Shown here piece after piece: positions 1 to 11,523 of a stretch of 53,509 nt of DNA. How positions within the stretch are numbered: the first letter of the stretch is position 1; each line of letters opens with the position of its first letter. The position numbers were made by a program, and so were the translations under genes. The notes under the pieces were generated by a model. The model had not been told where the DNA came from. It ran no database searches and saw only the letters and a program-made list of their open reading frames with translations. This stretch comes from Paramecium octaurelia (taxonomy: Eukaryota > Ciliophora > Oligohymenophorea > Peniculida > Parameciidae), in contig CAJJDP010000198.1 of NCBI GenBank assembly GCA_905182995.1, positions 7,410 to 60,918 of the forward strand, written 5' to 3'.

Positions 1-1
1 A

Positions 2-741
2 ATGTCTGCAAGCAATAAAGAATTGTGTAAATTTGACATTTTCTCAAAAGTTAGATAATAGTAGTTGGAAAAAATGTATCTCCTTCACACTTATAAAACC
101 AAGAATTAAAACGCTAAGGTTTCATCATTAATATATTTATAATATCCAATAACTTTCTCTAAACTATTATCCTAGTACTAGCGTTTAATGAAAGAGTTTA
201 TACAATCAGAGTATGCTGCACCATCTTAATAATTATATGCATGAGAATCGCATTAATAGAACAAAAATATGAGCACTATGGTTTCAGAAAGTAAAAAGTG
301 GACTTGTATTTTAATTATGTGGACAGAATATAGATCTTCTTTTTTTATATAAGTGCCATATTTACTGCACTAAGGTTGATAATATTTAGTGCATATATTG
401 GTAAATAAAGCTACTTAACTCAAAAATTATTGAAACAAGTGATGGGAAATTGGGACTCGCAAATTAGAAAGTACTAATATATGAATTTTTTTCTAAACAA
501 CTTGGCTATATTAGTTAACATTTGCATACTAATACACATTAATATTTATTTTTTATTGATATTTTAACTTAGAAATCATGGTTATTGTGTTGTGGTCTTG
601 TTAATAAATTCAATTTGTATTTTCCTTCTATTCAAGCTATATACAATTCTCTTTGGGTTGTCACTATTCTAAAGTTATGTCAAAAACTAAATTTTAACAA
701 TTTTTTTTCTTCTAAAAATATGTCAGTATACTTTTGGTTGA
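2..741 (+). CDS. possible multi-pass membrane protein, 5' end outside window
   Basis: This gene is not recognised. With TAA/TAG read as Gln, frame 2 is open from position 2 to about 241, and frame 1 is open from 241 to a TGA at 739-741. The first part is charged and helical-looking. The second holds several hydrophobic stretches that could be membrane helices, for example the parts containing FFFYISAIFTALRLIIF and LAILVNICILIHINIYFLL. A 35-nt GT...AG segment at 211-245 would join the two frames, but it is longer than the other introns here and ends in GAG, so a frameshift is equally possible. The stop lies 53 nt before the start of the next gene, a spacing normal for Paramecium. The start may lie outside the window. 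Confidence 0.35.
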
Positions 742-794
742 AAATATAAAACTCAAAATTAAGTAATGGTGATTCAATATTATATTTAACAAAA

Positions 795-3602
795 ATGACT
801 CAAAACAGGAAAGCTGATTTGCTTGAGGTTTTATAATTTATTGTAGAAATAGATGTTAAAATCTACAATTTAATAATTGAAATGCTCTTAAAGGAAAGGG
901 ATTCAGATACTCTAAAATTTCTTTCGAATTAATGTCAAATTAGTTATGAAAAATACTTATTTTTATGTGACAATCTATAGCATTTTGATAAGTATTGGAA
1001 AATAGATGCTGTTAAATGCAACATTAAGAAAATTACAAATGTTCTCTCAATAATAAAGGAGCATGAATTTAATAAACAGAATTACTCGATAGGTGATTAT
1101 GAAGAGATTAAAAAGGGTCTGGCCATAAAAATATCGTTGGATAAGAACATTATAGAATTTCTGATATTTTTAGTTCATCTTACTGCTTTTGACGAGAGAT
1201 ACATCTAGTGTGGATCGAATTCTCTTCATTTATTAATTTTGATGAAAATTGATTTGAAAGAATAATGTTTTTGAGAATATTAGAATTAGAAATACATCCT
1301 TAGCAGGAGCAAATTTAGTAAGATGTGACTTAAGCGGATCATAATTTGACAATGTTATTATTAGTGGAATGAACTTAAATTAAGCCAAATTATTTTATTG
1401 TAAGTGGAGGAATATAAAAATAGATGAGTTAAATAAGTGTAATGGTCACCTTAATAGTGTTAATGAAGTTTGCTTTTCTTCAGATGGTAATTCGGTAATA
1501 TCTTGCAGTGACGATAAATCAATTTGTTTTTGGGATGTGAAAACAGGGAAAATAAAGAGTATAATCAGAGGCAAGGGAAAGGTAAAATCAGTATGCTTAT
1601 CATCTAATAGTACTACATTATCTTTTTGTTGTGGAGAAATTGTACATTTACTGAATTTTAGAACAAGGAAATAAATATCTAAATTAATTGGTCATATTGG
1701 CACCATTACTTCAGTATGTTTCTCATTTGATGGTACCACATTAGCATCTGGTAGTTATGATAACTCTATTCGTTTATTTAATGTTAAGACAGGATAATAA
1801 ATAGAAAAATTAGTTGGGCATTCGAGTTGGGTTAATTAAGTCTGTTTTTCTCCTGATGGTATTACGTTAGCATCTGGTAGTGAAGATAACTCTATTCGGT
1901 TATGGGATATTAAGACAGGATAATAGAAAGCCAAATTAGATGGTCATTCAAATAATGTTTGTTCAGTAGGTTTCTCTCATGATGGAATTACATTAGCATC
2001 AGGTGGTGGAGATAAGTCTATTTGTCTTTGGAATGTTAAGACAGGATAATTAAAAGCCAAATTAGATGGTCATTCATCAACTATTACTTCTGTCAATTTT
2101 TCTCCTGATGGTACTATATTAGTATCCAGTAGTTATGATAGGTCTATTTGTATTTGGGATTTTAAGACAGGATAATTAAAAGCCAAATTAGTTGGTCATT
2201 CATCAACTGTTGCTTCAGTCAATTTCTCTCCTGATGGTACTACATTAGTATCTGGTAGTTATGATAAGACTATTCGTATTTGAGATCCTAAGGCAGCATA
2301 TAAAAAAGCCAAATTAGATGGTCTTTCAGGAACTGTATGGTCAGTCAATTTCTCTTGTGATGGTACTACATTAGCATCTGGTAGCGATGATAAGTCTATC
2401 ATTTTATGGGATGTTGAAACAGGATAATAAAAAGCTAGATTAGATGGTCACTCAAGTTATGTTTATACAGTCAATTTCTCTCCTGATGGTACTACATTAG
2501 CATCTGGGAGTGATGATAAGTCTATCCGCATATGGGATGCTAGGACAGGATAATAAAAAGCAAAATTAGATGGTCATTCAAGTTATGTTAGATCAGCCAA
2601 TTTCACTCCTGATGGTAATGCATTAGCTTCTGGTAGTGATGATAATTCTATCCGTATATGGGATGTTAAAACAGGATAATAAAAAGCAAAATTAGATGGT
2701 CACTCATCAACTGTTACTTCACTCAATTTCTCTCCTGATGGTACTAAATTAGTATCTGGTAGTTATGATAAGTCTATCCAATTATGGGATGTTAAGAAAG
2801 AATATAAAGGAGCCAAATTAGATGGTCATTTAGGAGCTGTATGGTCAGTCAATTTCTCTCCTGATGGAACTACATTAGCATCTGGAAGTGGAGATAAGTC
2901 TATCTGTTTATGGGATGTGAAGACGAGAAAATAAAAAGCCAAATTAGATGGTCACTCATCAACTGTTACTTCGCTCAATTTCTCTCCTGATGGTACTATT
3001 TTAGCATCTGGTGGCTCAGATCAGTCTATCCGTTTATGGGAAGTTAAAACAGGGTAATAAAAAGCCAAATTAGATGGCCATTCATCCACTGTTACTTCAC
3101 TCAATTTCTCTCCTGATGGTAAAATATTAGCATCTGGTAGCTCAGATCAGTCTATCCGTTTATGGGAGGTTAAGACAAGATAATCAAAAGCCAAATTAGA
3201 TTGTCATTTGAATAATGTTAGACCTGTTTGTTTCTCTTCTGACGGTACTACGTTAGCATCTGATAGTTATGATGAGTCTACTCGTTTATGGGACGTACGA
3301 TCTCGAAAACAAATCTTAACTTCAAATAATCTATATAAGGATATTTTAGCTTAATTTTAGCCTTTAATAATTAATAATCTAGTCTCTCCAAAAATTTGTA
3401 TTTATTTTTAATATTCTTTTAAGCAACTTCTAATTTAACAATTTTAAATATTTCCTAATATTAAAATTTAGAAGCTTAAGGAGCATTTATTTTGAAAGGA
3501 GATTTTGTAAATTATTAAGACATAAATCTAAAATAATTATTCAAATCTAAAGGAAGTTGTATTTTAGAAAACTAATTTAGATTACAAAAACAATAAAATT
3601 GA
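795..3602 (+). pseudogene. WD40 / pentapeptide-repeat protein, 15 WD repeats, two lesions
   Basis: The start is ATG 795 (MTQNRKADLLEVLQ) and the end is TGA 3600-3602. An N-terminal helical region of about 150 residues is followed by a short pentapeptide-like stretch ([16 protein letters not shown], near 1309-1360). Fifteen WD40 repeats follow, with a 126-nt period, from about 1444 to 3330. Each has the pattern GH...V.FSPDG..LASGS.D.SI.LWD. A conserved C-terminal tail contains EAQGAFILKGDFVNYQ. A 26-nt intron (3398-3423) sits just before the tail, at the same place as in the paralogue at 8095. Two lesions are visible. One is an extra T in the run 1268-1272, compared with four Ts in the paralogue. 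The other is an in-frame TGA at 2281-2283 where a repeat Trp (TGG) is expected. Removing the T and the intron leaves 927 codons. WD40 proteins are scaffolds; the partner is unknown. Either the gene is recently dead or the lesions are sequencing errors. Confidence 0.85.
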
Positions 3603-4710
3603 TTATTATAAAACAATATGCTTTGCAAATATATCATACGTATCATTATTTATAGTAATATGAATTAAACAATCTATTATTAATATACTTTTATTTATCT
3701 CTCACTCTTTGTACGCCACACTACTCAACCTTACCCTCTGTTAAAAACAAAACTACCAAAAATAATGATTGAATAGACCATATGGGATTTTATTAAAAAT
3801 AAATAGTTGAGTGTGCGTAATTTAGAATTAAATTATTATTGAAAAAATTTGATATTAAGGGTTATGAAGGGATTTGTAAATTTTTTTGTATATTACGATA
3901 AGGAAGGATGAGATGTAGGAGGATATTAACCAGAAGAATTGATATAGAATAATTATATATTTCCAATCTCGCATAAGGATATTTTGGTACCATGCCATAA
4001 GCCAAGAATTATACTCGTGCTATTTTCAACGATGTGGTCCTTTTGTTTAGGCATAATTCAGGAACAATTATAAGGTTTCTCCTAATCTAATTGGGGTCCA
4101 TCCAAGGAATAACATTGCGATGAGATGTTAATTTTTTTCAGCTCCCATAAAATAGCATTTTCTTTTACTGAATTGCTTGTTGTTTTTTTATATTTGATAA
4201 TTGTTAAAAAAAATGAGTTTAGAAGCACAATATTATGCAATCAATAGTTAGTTCAGCTTTTTAATTTAACACTTATAAATTTAAACTGTAATTTGGCTTG
4301 CAAAACAATCAGTAAAGGAACAATTTAAATCAACTCACACTACAATTGTTCAGTATCTCTTACAGTGGAAAATATTATAACTTTTGATTCTAAGTAAATG
4401 ATATAAAGGGTTGATAATTTGTAGCCCAAAAGAACCAACCATGATCATTTAAAAATAATAGTTTACTTGATATCTCCTAGTGGTCCTTCTTCCGAGTATC
4501 AGCCTAAAGATTTTGAAGGATTTCCGCTTCACAAAATGCCAAACAATTAATTTAATTAAAAAAAGAAGCAATGCAATAGGTAATAGGAAAAATTCTGAAC
4601 CAATATTTCTACAATTAAATTTATTAATAAAGACTATTTCTTTTATTATGGTAAATTTCGATTTAAGATTATTTAGGAGATTGTTTATTACTTTTTTATT
4701 AAGACACTAC
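3603..4710. other. no gene recognised
   Basis: Several TGA-free stretches overlap in the + frames, the longest from about 3960 to 4620. None has a recognisable motif and they contradict each other, so no call is made. An ATG at 4213 opens a short frame beginning MSLEAQYYAINS that may be the decayed start of the TPR relic that follows. Confidence 0.4.
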
Positions 4711-5220
4711 TGATGCATATAGTAAGATTTTAAGCAAAGATCCTCATTCTTCAGAGGCAATGGAAAGAAAAGGTAACAATTATGCATTAAATAATTCAAC
4801 CAATTATTTTTGAAAATTTAGAAATAAATAATAATTATATTGTTTTGAGGAGAATCGATGAAGCATGCAAATGTTTATGAAAGTCAGTCTCTATAAAAAA
4901 AATTCACTTTTGGGATTATAAGGGCAGGCTAATTATACATAATAATGTTAGGAATGCTTTTTAAGCATTTAGTAAATGAAAAATTTTCAATATTTTCAAT
5001 GAATCGCTATGAAAAAGTCTTTGAATATTTTGATTAAGCTTTAGCCATAAATCCCTAACATATGGAATCATTATGATAGAAAGGTAATTTGAATTGGAAT
5101 TAATTAAAATAAGATTGTTGAAGCAATTGACTAAGCACAAGAATCGTATGACAATTTTTTGATTAGGAATCCAGAATGTATTTATTCATTAATATGGAAT
5201 TGGGAATTTGTAATCTATTT
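4711..5220 (+). pseudogene. decayed TPR-repeat gene
   Basis: Four successive TPR-like units can be read in the ciliate code. They include DAYSKILSKDPHSSEAMERK, IDEACKCL-stop-KSVSIKK, YFDQALAINPQHMESL-stop-QKG and EAIDQAQESYDNFLIRNP. Remnants of short introns lie between units at the same K-G junction used in the TPR gene near 16,400. In-frame TGA codons at 4878-4880 and 5074-5076 break it; the second falls on the Trp of the conserved SLWQKG pattern. No intact start or end was found. It is a relic of the family at 14,918-17,644. Confidence 0.6.
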
Positions 5221-6125
5221 TACACTAGATTTATTTTATAAGCTTATCTTTATAATTCCCTGATAATTTCCAAATTTAATTCCAACAGAAATATTATATA
5301 TTAAACTATTATTCTAAATAACATCAGTTCTCGAATTATTTAATATTATCATAAAATCCTTTTTTAATACTACCTATTGATTCTTAAAAATGATATAAAA
5401 AATTGATATTCTTAATAAGTTAAATATATGATGAAAAGCAGATTTTCCTATTCTAACCAATTTATGTGGTCTGAATGATTATTTTTGTTGAATAACTTAT
5501 ACTGCTGCATTAAATAACTATAGTGCGAATCCTTTTTTACTAAAAAAAATATATGTTTGATAAATATATAAATTATTAATTTTTTCATAATTATTTTGGT
5601 GATTTAATTGATATACTCTGAGGATAAATTAAGATCTATTAGAGTGCAAGTATTTAAGAGTTTTAAACTCTGAAAAATAAGAGAAAAAGCAATCCTGAAA
5701 TCAATAAGCTAAATATGCTAACTACATAACCTTAAGGTTAATTTTTGTAATTATATTTGCATTAAAATTAATCAAATTATCTACATACTAAGGTGTTAAT
5801 GAAAAAGAACTCTTAAATTTATGTATTTAATTCCTTAAATAATTCCTGTTAATTCCATTTTTCCCTTTTTTTCATTTATATTTCATATCGGATTTCCTCC
5901 TTTATATGGATAGAGGATTGAAATAGTTGAGAAATCCCTTATTTTTTTAGTCAAAAGCATGTAATAAACTAAAAATTAACCTATAATATATAAGTTTAGA
6001 CCCAATTTTTACAATTATATTGGATGTTCACTTAAGAACAATAGCCTGGCCTCCTATCTTTTCCAAATTCAACTTGCTTCTACAGGGATGTCTTAAAAAT
6101 TCTTGGATTATTATAATTTTTGACT
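5221..6125. other. AT-rich stretch, no gene seen
   Basis: The sequence is low-complexity and AT-rich, with TGA codons in all frames on both strands. No RNA gene motif was seen. It may be decayed TPR-family sequence. Confidence 0.5.
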
Positions 6126-6626
6126 ATGGAAGAGTTTCTTTTTCATAATACACTGAATTTGGGTAAATCCTTAATTTCTAAACAAAATCTTCAGATACTT
6201 TCAGAATGTTTTGCAACAAACACATTTTTTATTCTAATTAATCATAATATTTCCATATCAAAGTATTGGAGAATTTCTTTTATCATGGAATTTGCCTTTC
6301 ATAACCTTTATAGAAGAATAGCAATAGCCTACTTTTATGCAGGGGTTTCCCAATTTAGGTTCAAAATTATGGAGGTTGAAGAAAAAAAATTAAATCATGT
6401 AATTCAAAATTTAAGATTAACTGCTTGGATTTTTGATTGCTAGGAATAAGAAATTTATTCTAAAATGTTGCAAATTCATAATGGCTTCATTATGGTACAC
6501 AATATTATTAACTTGTTAGCATAAAGAAAATATGAAAAATTTGAAGGAACACAAAAGGGAAGAATTTAGGAATATAGCTATAGAGGGAATGGTTGTAACA
6601 TTATTTTAAGAAAAAAGATATATTGA
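6126..6626 (+). CDS. hypothetical ORF, 166 residues
   Basis: This is an ATG-started frame (MEEFLFHNTLNLGKSLISKQ) that continues through TAG and TAA codons read as Gln to TGA 6624-6626. No domain was recognised. The length is only modestly above chance for a code with one stop codon. It lies among decayed genes, so it may be a relic or spurious. Confidence 0.25.
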
Positions 6627-6856
6627 AATGAATTTCAATAAATTTTTTGATTTTTCATTAAAAGAAAAAATATTAATAAGACTTTTTTGCCAAATTAGAT
6701 GATCAATCAAAACGAATCAATTCGTGTGTATTGGAATAAATAAATATATTAAAATTGGTTGAAATAGTTTAATTACTCAAGACCTAACTTTAAAAAATTA
6801 AACTATAGGAAGAGTGATAACCTTCTTTTTATTTTAAACCCTAGAAGTATCTTTGA

Positions 6857-7291
6857 ATATAGGAACCCTATTATAACAACTATTGTCTGAAATAACCATC
6901 AAAAAATTAAGTAGCTGAAACAATAATAGTGTTAGGCAAATAGTTTAACAATAATAGAATTGATTATCCCTAGTTTGGAGGAGCAATTAAAGTAAAAGTT
7001 GCGCAACTAACCTTAAATATCATGTGCTTTATTGAGATGCAACACAGTATTCAAGGCGTAAGGAAGCAGGATAGGACTGCCATAAAAAACATCCTAATTA
7101 TGCTAGAAAATAAGGCATTGATTCATCACATCTCATAATTTAATACTCTGCAACCGACATGGAGGAGCTGTTATAGTAAAGCAATGGAAGCACATAAAAT
7201 TAGATTATTAGCACGATTATTTGAGGAAAAAATATTATAACAAAGTGATAGCTTTGTTGTTTTTATCTGTAAATAAATTAATTAATGGTGA
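6857..7291 (+). pseudogene. coding-like fragment, family not recognised
   Basis: This TGA-free frame of 144 codons ends at TGA 7289-7291. Its composition looks protein-like (NQVAETIIVLGKQFNNNRID followed by AIKVKVAQLTLNIMCFIE). It is preceded directly by an in-frame TGA (6854-6856) and has no early Met. That suggests a broken or truncated gene. No family could be assigned. Confidence 0.3.
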
Positions 7292-7419
7292 TTGTAGAAT
7301 TCCTAGAGTATTGATCGAAAAGTTGATGATGTGAAAAGTGACCTTACTAATTATTGAGAATTTTTTCTAAAAATATAATATTACACTCAGTTGAAATTTT
7401 TTCAAAAACAATTTAAAAC

Positions 7420-7725
7420 ATAAGTGAACTTAACTTTAATAAACAGAATTATTCAAAAGAAGATTATGAATAAATTAGAAAAGAATTGATTATAAAAATT
7501 ATAAGGAGTAGATGATCGATTAATTTTTTGAATTCCTAATTCATCTGAGAATCATTAATGAGAGCTCTCTCTAATGTGTTATTTAAATCCTTTAATTTAT
7601 TAGTCGAAATGAGGTGGATATGAGAGAATATAGCTTTGAGAATATCAGGATTAGAGATGCTTCTTTAGATACTAGAAAGTTTGTAAGATGCAATATATAT
7701 TTAAATTGTGCTTTTTAATTGTAAA
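7420..7725 (+). pseudogene. decayed N-terminal part of a WD40/pentapeptide paralogue
   Basis: The DNA aligns by eye with the N-terminal coding region of the neighbours at 795 and 8095. Matching segments include the one encoding NKQNYSKEDYEQIRKELIIK and the one reading SFENIRIRDASL followed by a KFVRCN pentapeptide-like start. Frames change repeatedly and no WD repeat follows. It lies immediately upstream of the intact paralogue, as a third, truncated family member in a tandem cluster. Confidence 0.6.
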
Positions 7726-8094
7726 TGAAAAAATCAAAATATATGAGTTAAATCTTGTGTATTGAATTTAAAGATGAAAAAGGTTAAGATTTTAAATCAA
7801 TATCCAAATTTAATGGAAGTTTGATTTTCGAAATTAGTGTAATTGAAAATATAAGTTATAATTTTATAAAATTCACAATAATATCCTTTTTAACACATCT
7901 TAAAACCATTCTAAAAAATTATAATACATCATAAAGAATTGCGTCATGCACAAGTTGATTTCTATATTATTATAGATACCAACACCTATATTTAAAAGTT
8001 TGCTTTTCTTCCTAAGGAATATTTGCAAAGAAATTTTGGATTTATAGAATAAAACCAACATAAAGTGATAAAAATTCAATATTATTTAAAAAAA

Positions 8095-10096
8095 ATGAAT
8101 TGCCAAAAAGAGTAGGCTGAAGATTTTTATGGTGTTTTGGCTTTATCTATAGAGTTTGATGAAGTAGTATTATAGATTCTTCTGAAAATATTCAAAAGAG
8201 AGAAAATCTAAGATTGTCTGGAATTTCTCTCATAAGATTAAATTCAAAAGCAAGTCGAATAAGAAATATTATAGTTAGAAAATTCATCACTATTGAGTAA
8301 GGATTAGATGCTCTAAGTTGGAAAGAAAAACATTAAGAAAATAACAGATACTCTCAAAAAAATTAAGGGTCATGATTATAATAAACAAACTTATTCGTTA
8401 GAAGACTATGAAGAAATTTAAAAGGAATTGATCATAAAAATATCATGGGAGAAGAAGATCATTGTCTTTCTAAAATTTTTAGTTCATCTTACAGCCTTAG
8501 ATGAGAGATATATATAGTGTGGATCAAATTCTTTTCATTTATTAGTTTAAATGAAGGTTGATTTGAAGGAATAATGTTTTGAGAATATTAGAATTAGAAA
8601 TACTTCCTTAATAGGAGCAAATTTAGTAAGATGCGACTTAAGTGGATCTGAATTTGAAAATATCATTATTAGCGGAATGAATTTGAATTAAGCAAAATTA
8701 TTTAATTGTAAGTGGAGAAATATTGGTATACAAGAGTAAATTATGTTATATAGTCATTTTGATTAGGTCAATTAAGTTTGTTTTTCTCCAAATGGTAAGT
8801 TCTTAGCTTCTTGTAGTGTTGATAATTCAATTAAGTTGTGGGATTTTAAAACAGGAAAAATAAAGTCTATATTATAAGGAGAGAGTGAGATAAAATCAGT
8901 ATGTTTCTCTAAAAATAGTACTGTATTGGCTTCATGTTGTGGAACATTTTTGTATTTATGGAATCTAAAATCAGGAAAATAAATATCTAAATTAATTGGT
9001 CATATGGATGATATAAATACTGCCTGTTTCTCTCCTAATGGTACTAAATTAGCTTCTTGCAGTGATGATACCTCTATCCGTTTATGGAATGCTAAGACTG
9101 GCTAATAATAGTTAAAATTAGAAGGTCATGAAGATTATGTAAATGTAGTTTGTTTCTCTCCTGATGGTACTACATTAGCCTCTGGTAGCGATGATAACTC
9201 TATTTGTTTATGGGATGTTAGGATGGGATAATAAAAAGCCAAATTAGATGGTCATTCAAGTTGTGTTAATTCTCTCTGTTACTCTCCAGATGGCACTACA
9301 TTAGTCTCTGGTAGTTCTGATGACTCTATCCGTCTATGGAATGTAAAGACAGGATAATAAAAGTAAGAATTAAAAGGTCATGAAGGTGGTGTTAAAACAG
9401 TTTGTTTTTCTCCTGATGGTATTACATTAGCATCTGGTAGTGATGATAACTCTATTCATTTATGGGATGTTAGGATGGGATAATAAAAAGCTAAATTAGA
9501 TGGTCATTAATACTAGGTTAATACAGTCTGCTTCTCTCCTGATGGTTCTACATTAGCATCTTGTAGCGATGATAAGTCTATTCGTTTATGGGATGTTAAG
9601 AAAGGATAATAATAAGCCAAGTTAGATGGTCATTAATATTAGGTTAATAGAGTCTGTTTTTCTCCAGATGGTTCTACATTAGCATCTGGTAGTGCTGATA
9701 GGTCTATCCGTTTGTGGGATGTTAGGACAGGATAATAATAAGTCAAATTAGAAGGTCATGTAGGCTGGATAAATACAGTCTGCTTCTCTCCTGATGGTAC
9801 TACATTAGCATCTTGTAGTGATGATATGTCTATCCGTTTATGGGATTTAAAGACAAAATAATCTATAGACAGATTAGAGGGTCCATCTAGTTTATAAAAT
9901 GGTATTTATTAACATTATTCTAGTTGATATCGATCGTACAATACTCAGAATATGTCAAAATCCAATTTTGGAGGCTTAAGGTGCATTAATTTTGAAAGGA
10001 GAATTTGTAAATTATTAAGGTGTAGATCTAAAATCATTATTCAAATCAAAGGGAAGTTTTATATTAATCAACTATAAAGAATTTAAGTAAAATTGA
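8095..10096 (+). CDS. WD40 / pentapeptide-repeat protein, 9 WD repeats
   Basis: This is the intact member of the cluster. It has two exons, 8095-9901 and 9924-10096, separated by a 22-nt GTA...TAG intron (9902-9923). The spliced frame is exactly 660 codons (659 aa) and is open throughout with TAA/TAG as Gln. Residues 1-170 are helical and charged. Residues about 175-208 form a pentapeptide-like stretch ([16 protein letters not shown]). About nine WD40 repeats of 42 residues run from about 218 to 595 (pattern [16 protein letters not shown], then SIRLWD). The tail, about 600-659, contains [19 protein letters not shown] and is shared with the gene at 795. Such proteins are beta-propeller scaffolds, probably cytosolic; no partner is evident. 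ATG 8095 is the first in frame and gives the length expected from the paralogue. Confidence 0.92.
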
Positions 10097-11118
10097 TTAT
10101 TGTTAAAAAACATTAAAATAAAATTATCATTAATATTTTCTAATTTTGTCTTTGATCATTGAAACAAAATTCAAAATCATTTATTGAAAAGTTATTCATA
10201 TAATTTCATTTTTCTGTGATTATTAAAAATCTTAAGTATGAGTTCAAAATATTAATAATATCTAATTTGCAAACCTCAATATCTCAAAAACTAAATTTGA
10301 TTTTCACTAAACTCTTTAGACATAAATATGAATTTGTACATTTTTCGCACCTGATAAGGATTGTAATTAGTTCAAGTCTGTATAAACAAAAGAATAAATC
10401 TAACCTAATGATAAATAATATGAAATATGGAATCGACATTTCCAACTCCTAATGTGGAATTTATTTAAGCAAGCAGATCTTTAGAATAAGTACATCCAAC
10501 ATTTTTTATTTAAAATTTGCTCATACTCCTTTAATTAATTTTGATAAATTTTAATAATACAGAAAACTGTAATGAGACATTATTTTAGTTTTAATAAATA
10601 TATTAAAATAAAAATTTTAAAATTTATTAAAGTTATATCAGATAAATTTCAATTAGAATTTTGATTAATTGAATGAAAATTATTCATTAATTTTCATTAT
10701 TATTATTATGGAAATTTAATATGGAAATCTCAATATGAAAACTTTTGGGTAAAACTTTAAATTTTTCAATAGTAAAAAGAGTGCTTGAAGGTTGAAGTTA
10801 ATTATACAGTAAAGAAATTAAGAAACCTTATAATCATCCATAGTCACGCAGTCTTAGATTTATTATACATATCATAAAAATTTTGCTTTGCGGCTGCTAC
10901 ATGATTTATTTAGTAGTTACTGGTATTTGCAAATTATCGCTCAAAACTACTTCTGTATAAAGTACAATTGATGAATCAAGTTATTCTAAACTATTGTTAG
11001 TTGATGAAGTAACTTCTTTATTTTCGGAAAAAAATTCAATATTGTACAACAAATAAAACTGTTTTCTTAATTGTTAATTTATATATAGCTAGTATTATTT
11101 CTCATTAATCATTTAGTA
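10097..11118. other. AT-rich flank before the gap, no gene seen
   Basis: No convincing coding region was found. A short frame at 10216-10452 has no motif and low-complexity composition. The stretch ends at the run of Ns. Confidence 0.5.
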
Positions 11119-11501
11119 NNNNNNNNNNNNNNNNNNNNNNNNNNNNNNNNNNNNNNNNNNNNNNNNNNNNNNNNNNNNNNNNNNNNNNNNNNNNNNNNNN
11201 NNNNNNNNNNNNNNNNNNNNNNNNNNNNNNNNNNNNNNNNNNNNNNNNNNNNNNNNNNNNNNNNNNNNNNNNNNNNNNNNNNNNNNNNNNNNNNNNNNNN
11301 NNNNNNNNNNNNNNNNNNNNNNNNNNNNNNNNNNNNNNNNNNNNNNNNNNNNNNNNNNNNNNNNNNNNNNNNNNNNNNNNNNNNNNNNNNNNNNNNNNNN
11401 NNNNNNNNNNNNNNNNNNNNNNNNNNNNNNNNNNNNNNNNNNNNNNNNNNNNNNNNNNNNNNNNNNNNNNNNNNNNNNNNNNNNNNNNNNNNNNNNNNNN
11501 N
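11119..11501. other. assembly gap, 383 Ns
   Basis: Unresolved bases. Open frames crossing this region are artefacts of translating N. Confidence 1.
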
Positions 11502-11523
11502 CCCAAAACCCAAACCCAAACTG
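11502..11523. repeat. telomeric repeat stub (CCCAAA type)
   Basis: Three C-rich units (CCCAAAA, CCCAAA, CCCAAA) lie directly right of the gap. Paramecium telomeres are mixtures of GGGTTT and GGGGTT repeats. The C-rich strand reading rightwards into unique DNA is the orientation expected at a left chromosome end. The position therefore marks a chromosome end or fragmentation site placed inside the scaffold. Confidence 0.75.

Noticed and set aside
2281..2283. TGA as a Trp codon, as in some other ciliates
   Set aside because: Two TGAs do sit on Trp positions, but conserved gene ends all use TGA, normal WD repeats use TGG, and another TGA falls on an Arg of the PUS10-like gene. Mutation explains them better.
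1444..3330. CRISPR-like or satellite array from the 126-nt period
   Set aside because: The repeats encode WD40 units in one continuous frame, without spacers.
3398..3423. Frameshift near the 3' end of the first WD40 gene
   Set aside because: It is a 26-nt GT-AG intron whose removal restores the conserved tail. The paralogue has a 22-nt intron at the matching place (9902-9923).
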